Assembly (NCBI GenBank): GCA_041917975.1
Contig: JAYRWN010000311.1
Coordinates: forward strand, 1 to 6,373
Source: JAYRWN01 sp041917975
GTDB lineage: Bacteria > Bacteroidota > Bacteroidia > Chitinophagales > Saprospiraceae
Length of the DNA: 6,373 nucleotides
Direction: 5' to 3'
Positions 1-4,019 of this stretch are shown in pieces (the first letter of the stretch is position 1; every line of letters begins with the position of its first letter). Under the pieces are notes generated by a model that ran no database searches, was not told the origin of the DNA, and saw nothing but the letters and a program-made list of their open reading frames with translations. The position numbers and the translations under genes were made by a program.

Positions 1-176
1 TGCCCCAGTGTGGTTATTGTCAGGCCGGGCAGATCATGAATGCTGTAGCCTTTCTGAAAGCCAATCCCAATCCTTCCGATGAAGCCATCGAAGGGGCCAT
101 GGATGGCAATCTGTGCCGTTGTGGCACTTATACGCGCATCAGAGCGGCCATTAAAACGGCGGCGAATAAAATGTAA
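1..176 (+). CDS. iorA: [2Fe-2S] subunit of a xanthine-oxidase-family hydroxylase, C-terminal part (IorA type)
   Basis: Partial gene cut by the window start. Reading from base 3 gives 57 residues ending at TAA 174-176; the leftover TG before it would fit a valine codon. Visible motifs are QCGYCQAGQIM at fragment residues 2-12 and GNLCRCGTYTRIR at 35-47. The four cysteines (C-x2-C and C-x-C) ligate the [2Fe-2S] cluster of the C-terminal helical domain, the cluster nearest the molybdenum site. Family members are about 150-160 residues, so roughly two thirds is missing, including the plant-ferredoxin-like N-terminal domain with the second cluster. The subunit passes electrons from the catalytic subunit encoded 47 bases downstream to an acceptor not visible here. 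In IorAB-type enzymes this subunit has no signal peptide of its own and is carried across the membrane by the Tat signal of its partner. The motif wording matches the isoquinoline 1-oxidoreductase alpha type rather than cytoplasmic XDH. The symbol reflects family resemblance, not known substrate. Confidence 0.95.
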   Translation, partial: PQCGYCQAGQIMNAVAFLKANPNPSDEAIEGAMDGNLCRCGTYTRIRAAIKTAANKM

Positions 177-223
177 ATAATTAATTGACCTCAAACGTCT
201 TATTCATCTAAAGAATTTATGAT

Positions 224-2542
224 ATGACAACAGTTAAAACCACCTATGGCCGCCGTTCTTTCTTAAAAGCTACCGCAGCAGCCGGGGGAGGACTCTTAAT
301 AGGATTCAGCTGGATGACCGGATGTAAACCTTCTGCAGGGACTCGTACGGTCCAGACTATGCCCAAAGAATGGTTTGACCTTACCGGATATTTAAAAATA
401 GGTGATAATGGCCTGGTGACCATCATGTCACCAAACCCGGAGATCGGCCAGAATGTCAAAACATCCATGCCGATGATCGTAGCCGAAGAACTGGATGTAG
501 ATTGGGCAAATGTGGTGGTCGAGCAAGCTCCCCTGAATACGGCCATATTTACCCGCCAACTGGCAGGAGGCAGTCAGTCCATTCGCCAAAGTTGGAAAGC
601 CCTGCGCACGGCCGGGGCTTCTGCCCGCACCATGCTTATCGAAGCCGCTGCCCAGGCGTGGCAAGTACCGGCTTCAGAAATCATCACCGAGGCCGGTGTT
701 TTGATCCATAAAAGCAGTGGCAAAAAAGCCGGATACGGAGAGATGGCTGCCGCCGCGGTTAAAATACCGGTGCCCAAAGAAGTACAGCTCAAAGATCTCC
801 AAGACTTCAAAATTATCGGCACCTCCCGCAAAAATGTAGATGGCCAGAAAATTGTGACCGGACAACCCTTATTTGGACTGGATTACCGACGTGAGGGTAT
901 GCTGATAGCCATGATCGTCCACCCTCCGGCTTTTGGTATGAAACTAAAATCCCTGGATGATTCCATGGCCAGAGCTATGCCTGGCATAAAAGATGTCTTC
1001 ACTATTAATACATATCAGGATGATTTTGCCAAGAGCTTTGCCGATACTACCGCTTTTAATGAACTGGTGGTAGTGGTCGGTCAGACCACCTGGGAAGTGC
1101 TGAATGCCAAGAAAGCCTTAAAGGCCGAATGGGAGCCGGCAGGTGAACGGATTACCTATGCCGACTTGTTCGGAAGAAAAACAACTACCCGCACCCCGGC
1201 GGGGCTCGAGAATACCCGCAGTCACTGGGAAAAGATGGAGGAATATGCCCTGACCAAAAATGATGCAGGCGGTGTATTTTCCGGGGAGGAATGGGCCTTC
1301 TCCCTGCAGAGGTCCAAACCGGTGAATGTAGTCCGCAAAGATGGCAATCCGGAAAAAGCGTTCAAAGAAGCTGCCCAGGTGATAGAACGGACCTACTCGG
1401 CACCTTTTTTAGCGCATAATACGATGGAGCCGATGAACTTTTTTGCCCATGTCACCGACGATAAGGCCGAACTGGTGGGACCGGTACAAACCCCTGAGTT
1501 TCTGGAAAAAAGTGCGGCGGCCCGCCTGAACCTTCCCTTGGAGAAAGTGGAACTGATGATGACCCGCATGGGTGGCGGATTCGGCCGCCGTCTTTATGGC
1601 CATTTTGTGGTAGAAGCGGCTGTGATCTCACAAAAAATGAAAGCGCCGATTAAGTTAATTTATTCCCGCGAGGACGATATGACTTATGGCAATTATCGTC
1701 CAGCTTACCACATCACTTACCGCGCGGCCCTCGATGATCAAAAAAACCTAACTGCTTTTCAGGTGCGTGCCGGCGGCATACCTGAAAGCCCCCTCGCTGC
1801 AAATCGTTTTCCGGCTGGAGCCGTGGAAAATTATCTGGCCGAAGAGTGGCAGATCGATTCCAACATCAGTACCGGAGCCTTTCGGGCTCCCCGCTCCAAC
1901 TTTATTGCCGGGGCTGAACAGTCATTTTTGGATGAAGTAGCGGAAGTCATGGGAAAAGACCCGATCGCCTTCCGCCTGGAACTGCTGGAAAGAGCCAAGA
2001 CCAATCCGGTAGGCCAAAACAATGATTATGATGCAGCCCGTTATGCCGGCGTTCTGGAACTGGTGCGGGACAAGTCAGGATGGCAGGAATCCAAGCCGGA
2101 TGTCGCCCGGGGTGTTGCCGCTTATTTTTGCCACAACACTTATGTGGCGGAAGTCGTGGACATGACCGTGAAGGATGGCAAACCGGTAGTCCAACACGTT
2201 CATTGTGCAGTGGATTGCGGCATCGTGGTCAACCCTATTGCTGCGATCAACCTGGCAGAAGGAGGCGTGGTAGATGGTATTGGTCATGGCCTTTACAGTG
2301 CTTTGACTTTTAAAGAAGGCACACCGGAACAGAGCAACTTTGACAAGTACCGCCTCATCAGGCACAGTGAAGCGCCAAAAGCCATCGATGTGCATTTCGT
2401 TCAAAACGATTATGATCCAACCGGATTGGGTGAACCACTAAATCCTCCGGTCATCGGCGCCTGGGCTAACGCCATGTATAAAGCTACCGGCAAACGCGTG
2501 TATCACCAGCCCTTCCTCGGTGATAAACAGATATTAGGATAA
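224..2542 (+). CDS. iorB: Tat-exported molybdopterin-binding hydroxylase subunit, isoquinoline 1-oxidoreductase beta type
   Basis: Catalytic subunit (772 residues, usual for the family) of a xanthine-oxidase-family hydroxylase, which inserts a water-derived oxygen into an aldehyde or N-heterocycle. The N-terminus carries a twin-arginine signal (GRRSFLK, residues 9-15), then a hydrophobic stretch and MTGC ending at Cys34, a plausible lipobox, so a Tat-exported lipoprotein is possible. Residues ~55-190 (including GGSQSIRQSW, 115-124) form the early molybdopterin-binding region typical of the IorB arrangement. Residues ~198-300 are the a/b-hammerhead domain. Then come APFLAHNTMEPMN (393-405), MGGGFGRR (449-456, cofactor binding), GAFRAPRSNF (551-560) and GLGEPLNPP (734-742), whose Glu737 matches the catalytic base of the superfamily. 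The start is fixed by an in-frame TAA at 209-211 and by the Tat motif immediately after ATG 224. No Shine-Dalgarno is seen. It sits between the [2Fe-2S] subunit gene and an xdhC-type gene, a normal operon. True substrate unknown; carbon-monoxide dehydrogenase is unlikely because its signature loop is not seen. Confidence 0.96.
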   Translation: MTTVKTTYGRRSFLKATAAAGGGLLIGFSWMTGCKPSAGTRTVQTMPKEWFDLTGYLKIGDNGLVTIMSPNPEIGQNVKTSMPMIVAEELDVDWANVVVEQAPLNTAIFTRQLAGGSQSIRQSWKALRTAGASARTMLIEAAAQAWQVPASEIITEAGVLIHKSSGKKAGYGEMAAAAVKIPVPKEVQLKDLQDFKIIGTSRKNVDGQKIVTGQPLFGLDYRREGMLIAMIVHPPAFGMKLKSLDDSMARAMPGIKDVFTINTYQDDFAKSFADTTAFNELVVVVGQTTWEVLNAKKALKAEWEPAGERITYADLFGRKTTTRTPAGLENTRSHWEKMEEYALTKNDAGGVFSGEEWAFSLQRSKPVNVVRKDGNPEKAFKEAAQVIERTYSAPFLAHNTMEPMNFFAHVTDDKAELVGPVQTPEFLEKSAAARLNLPLEKVELMMTRMGGGFGRRLYGHFVVEAAVISQKMKAPIKLIYSREDDMTYGNYRPAYHITYRAALDDQKNLTAFQVRAGGIPESPLAANRFPAGAVENYLAEEWQIDSNISTGAFRAPRSNFIAGAEQSFLDEVAEVMGKDPIAFRLELLERAKTNPVGQNNDYDAARYAGVLELVRDKSGWQESKPDVARGVAAYFCHNTYVAEVVDMTVKDGKPVVQHVHCAVDCGIVVNPIAAINLAEGGVVDGIGHGLYSALTFKEGTPEQSNFDKYRLIRHSEAPKAIDVHFVQNDYDPTGLGEPLNPPVIGAWANAMYKATGKRVYHQPFLGDKQILG

Positions 2543-2552
2543 TCATCAATCT

Positions 2553-2567
2553 GGCTGCAATACAGCC
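2553..2567 (+). promoter_or_regulatory. Hairpin GGCTG-N5-CAGCC abutting the xdhC start codon
   Basis: Perfect 5-bp stem, GGCTG (2553-2557) and CAGCC (2563-2567), with loop CAATA. It lies one base before the ATG at 2569 and 10 bases after the TAA that ends the upstream gene. It occupies the space where a ribosome would load. In an mRNA without a Shine-Dalgarno sequence, such a structure would tend to hold back independent initiation. Ribosomes finishing the upstream gene could open it, which would couple xdhC translation to iorB. The structure is seen; the coupling role is inference. A 5-bp stem can occur by chance. Confidence 0.35.
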
Positions 2568-2568
2568 T

Positions 2569-3699
2569 ATGAAAGAAGTCAGAGAAATCATCAAAGCCTA
2601 CTATACGGCTAAGGCAGCGGAAAAAAAAACCGCCTTGGCAACCGTGGTATTGGTCGAGGGGTCCAGTTATCGCCGGGCCGGTGCCCGCATGCTGATCACT
2701 GAAGACGGGCTTCTGACTGGAGCAATCAGCGGCGGATGCCTGGAAGGAGATGCCTTACGTAAGGCGCTGAGGGTGATTCAGGCCCAAAAAGCAGCCATCG
2801 TTATTTACGATACGATGGATGATGATGATGCAACTATCGGGCTGGGTACCGGCTGCAACGGCGTGGTGCACGTGCTCATCGAACCGATCCGTGGATCACA
2901 GGATATTCACCCCATTTATCTACTCCAAAAAGTCAATGAAAAACGCCAGCCCTGGGTCGTGATGACATTTTTTAATCGCCAGGACCGTTCCGGTATTCAC
3001 CAGGGGACCCGATATATGATCAATGAACAAGGACAAACGATAGGCTCCTGTCCTTTTCCGGAGTTGAAATCCACCCTGCTCCAGGAAGCCAAACATGTCT
3101 TTTATGCCAAATCCAGTCAATGGATGGATTTTAGACTGGAAGAACAAACTCTAGCGGTATTTCTGGAGTTTATCCCCCCTACCCCGCAGCTGGTCATTGC
3201 CGGAGCCGGTAATGATGTGATCCCCTTGGTGCAGATGGCGGAGATATTGGGCTGGGACACCATTGTGGCCGATGGCCGGCCTAATTATGCTACATCCGGG
3301 CGTTTCGGCGGAGGATGTCAAATCGTGGTCGCCAAGCCGGAGCGAATATTGGAAAATATCACGGTAGATGAATACACCCTCTTTGCTTTGATGACCCATA
3401 ACTATAATTACGACAAAGCCTTGTTGCATGAGCTGTGCCAGCGCCAGGTCAGCTACGTGGCCATGCTCGGCCCCAAGAAAAAAATAAACCGGATGGTGGA
3501 GGAATTTGTCGAAGAAGACCGGGCGTTGACCCCGGCCCAGCAAGACATCATCTATAGCCCAGCCGGCCTGGACCTCGGTGCTGAAACTGCCGAAGAAATT
3601 GCTCTGTCTATTCTAGCCGAAATGCGGGCCTTCCTGGCCGGCAAAACAATGCATTCTTTACGCTATAAACTAACCCCGATCCATAGCTTAGAAGAGTGA
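2569..3699 (+). CDS. xdhC: XdhC/CoxI-family molybdenum cofactor maturation factor
   Basis: 376-residue cytoplasmic protein with the two-domain layout of XdhC/CoxI proteins. These bind molybdenum cofactor, promote its sulfuration and hand it to xanthine-oxidase-family apoenzymes. The N-terminal XdhC/CoxI domain shows GSSYRRAGARM (31-41), GAISGGCLEGD (51-61, Cys57) and the acidic DTMDDDDATIGLGTGCNG stretch (81-98, Cys96). The C-terminal Rossmann-like XdhC_C domain starts at about 205 with GAGNDVIPL (212-220), followed by DGRPNYA (235-241), MTHNYNYD (275-282), MLGPKKK (299-305) and SPAGLDLGAETAEEIALSI (330-348). No signal peptide is present, as expected for a factor acting before Tat export. ATG 2569 is the first ATG in this frame after the previous gene, 26 bases on. 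Its position behind the hydroxylase genes says the client is that enzyme. The DMSO-reductase-type enzyme downstream uses another cofactor form and is not an expected client. Codons 18-21 contain an A9 tract, noted separately. Family assignment is firm. Confidence 0.95.
   Translation: MKEVREIIKAYYTAKAAEKKTALATVVLVEGSSYRRAGARMLITEDGLLTGAISGGCLEGDALRKALRVIQAQKAAIVIYDTMDDDDATIGLGTGCNGVVHVLIEPIRGSQDIHPIYLLQKVNEKRQPWVVMTFFNRQDRSGIHQGTRYMINEQGQTIGSCPFPELKSTLLQEAKHVFYAKSSQWMDFRLEEQTLAVFLEFIPPTPQLVIAGAGNDVIPLVQMAEILGWDTIVADGRPNYATSGRFGGGCQIVVAKPERILENITVDEYTLFALMTHNYNYDKALLHELCQRQVSYVAMLGPKKKINRMVEEFVEEDRALTPAQQDIIYSPAGLDLGAETAEEIALSILAEMRAFLAGKTMHSLRYKLTPIHSLEE
2621..2629 (+). repeat. A9 homopolymer inside the xdhC reading frame
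   Basis: Nine consecutive A residues make up the end of Glu18, all of Lys19 and Lys20, and the first base of Thr21. This is the longest mononucleotide run seen in a coding region of the window. Tracts of this length are prone to polymerase slippage at replication or transcription, and a one-base change would truncate the protein early. The codons could use AAG for lysine, so the run is not forced by the protein. No functional role is shown. Confidence 0.6.
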
Positions 3700-3788
3700 G
3701 AACAAAAAATACCGAGTCCCGATCTCTCTATCAATAAAGAGCCGATTTTTCCAGGTCAAATGAATTAAATCAGCTACGCTGAACCAAT

Positions 3789-3810
3789 TTGCAAAACATG
3801 ACTTGCAAAA
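3789..3810 (+). repeat. Direct repeat TTGCAAAA, two copies 14 bases apart
   Basis: TTGCAAAA occurs at 3789-3796 and again at 3803-3810. The centre-to-centre distance of 14 bases is not a whole helical turn, so a dimeric regulator reading the same face is not obviously favoured. The first copy, with the preceding T, also supplies a TTTG (3788-3791) that could act as a -33 element for a start near 3820-3830. Short and A/T-rich, so chance is possible. Confidence 0.35.
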
Positions 3811-3835
3811 GTTAATTATTTTACAAAAAATTAAC
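3811..3835 (+). repeat. Inverted repeat GTTAATT-N11-AATTAAC
   Basis: Perfect 7-base arms, 3811-3817 and 3829-3835, with an 11-base spacer that is itself A/T-rich. The arms are 18 bases apart centre to centre, close to two helical turns, which suits a dimeric DNA-binding protein better than an RNA hairpin (six A-U and one G-C pair). It ends five bases before the ATG of the possible small ORF at 3840. An operator role is inference. Confidence 0.4.
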
Positions 3836-3841
3836 TCCAAT
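3826..3841 (+). repeat. Leader repeat, copy 1 (AAAAATTAACTCCAAT)
   Basis: Matches the sequence at 4001-4017 over its whole length except for one missing base: AAAAAT then TAACTCCAAT, the last ten bases being identical. In this copy the final AT begins the ATG of the possible small ORF at 3840. See copy 2 and the related finding. Confidence 0.5.
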
Positions 3842-3929
3842 GAATTTCTGGTTATTACTCCTGGTAGCCCTGTATTTTTTTGTAATTAATTTTCGGACTC
3901 CCGGTTTATCATTCAACCGCATCGGTTGA
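3840..3929 (+). CDS. Possible 29-residue hydrophobic membrane peptide, unrecognised
   Basis: ATG 3840 to TGA 3927-3929 encodes 29 residues. It begins MNFWLLLLVALYFFVIN, one membrane-length hydrophobic segment, followed by a short polar, positively charged tail (FRTPGLSFNRIG). That charge layout is plausible for a single-pass small membrane protein with the N-terminus outside. In favour of a real gene: an A-rich leader, and the same leader wording before the secure start at 4020. Against: A/T-rich noncoding DNA readily encodes Phe/Leu/Ile runs, the frame is short, and I do not recognise the peptide. No in-frame ATG lies upstream before a TAA at 3813-3815. It could instead be an upstream leader peptide for the 4020 gene, since its stop codon is the last three bases of the dyad at 3913-3929. 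Confidence 0.25.
   Translation: MNFWLLLLVALYFFVINFRTPGLSFNRIG
3913..3929 (+). promoter_or_regulatory. Dyad TCAACCG-CAT-CGGTTGA, possible operator
   Basis: Perfect 7-base arms (3913-3919 and 3923-3929) around a 3-base centre, the strongest and most G/C-rich symmetric element of the intergenic region. It lies about 90 bases before the 722-residue enzyme's start, 10 bases upstream of a promoter-like box at 3940. A 17-base dyad of this form suits a homodimeric regulator; as RNA it would be a tight hairpin with a 3-base loop. No T-run follows directly, so it is not an intrinsic terminator. The binding protein is unknown. Confidence 0.45.
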
Positions 3930-3939
3930 CCGCGTCATT

Positions 3940-3947
3940 TATTATTG
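3940..3947 (+). promoter_or_regulatory. Possible Bacteroidota -7 box TATTATTG
   Basis: Fits the consensus TAnnTTTG at five of six fixed positions. There is no TTTG/TTG at the usual 19-21 bases upstream; that place is taken by the dyad at 3913-3929. If real, transcription would start near 3955, giving a leader of about 65 bases for the gene at 4020, and the promoter would probably depend on an activator bound at the dyad. Short match in A/T-rich DNA. Confidence 0.25.
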
Positions 3948-4000
3948 CCCAAGGCGCAAATTGACTGATTTTTTTAGACCAAAAAATAATAAATAACTAT

Positions 4001-4017
4001 AAAAATATAACTCCAAT
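4001..4017 (+). repeat. Leader repeat, copy 2 (AAAAATATAACTCCAAT)
   Basis: Ends two bases before the ATG at 4020. Sixteen of 17 positions align with 3826-3841, the only difference being an extra A at 4007. The A-rich block followed by TAACTCCAAT and no Shine-Dalgarno is in line with translation leaders of Bacteroidota. It contains an in-frame TAA at 4008-4010, which closes the reading frame just before the start. Confidence 0.5.
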
Positions 4018-4019
4018 CC

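Larger units (their letters stand above)
3700..4019 (+). other. 320-base A/T-rich intergenic control region
   Basis: Separates the hydroxylase operon from the second molybdoenzyme gene and is visibly A/T-richer than the flanking genes. In order it holds: a weak CTCT/AGAG fold with a T5 run just after the xdhC stop (too weak to call a terminator); an 8-base direct repeat; the inverted repeat at 3811-3835; a possible 29-codon ORF at 3840-3929; a 7-bp dyad at 3913-3929; a lone promoter-like box at 3940-3947; T7 (3969-3975) and A6 (3981-3986) tracts around AGACC, which may bend the DNA; and an A-rich leader directly before ATG 4020. The length and the density of symmetric elements favour a separate promoter for the downstream gene. 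No tRNA or known riboswitch was recognised. Confidence 0.7.

Noticed and set aside
244..546. Antisense 100-codon open frame, one of several inside iorB
   Set aside because: It is the shadow of a strongly supported gene with family motifs on the + strand. The same holds for the other antisense and alternate-frame openings within 224-2542, 2569-3699 and 4020-6188; none shows a recognisable domain.
2814..2832. GAT-rich trinucleotide run in xdhC
   Set aside because: It encodes the acidic DDDD stretch before GLGTGCNG, which is a normal family feature, so it is not an independent repeat.
3724..3750. Possible intrinsic terminator after xdhC (CTCT/AGAG fold followed by T5)
   Set aside because: The stem is only four pairs with a loop of about ten bases and cannot be extended on either side; CCGAT on both flanks is a direct, not inverted, repeat. 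The T-run alone is not enough.
3969..3986. T7-AGACC-A6 as a hairpin
   Set aside because: Only A-T pairs would form around a five-base loop, which would be unstable in RNA. It is more likely a bent-DNA tract or plain A/T-rich spacer.
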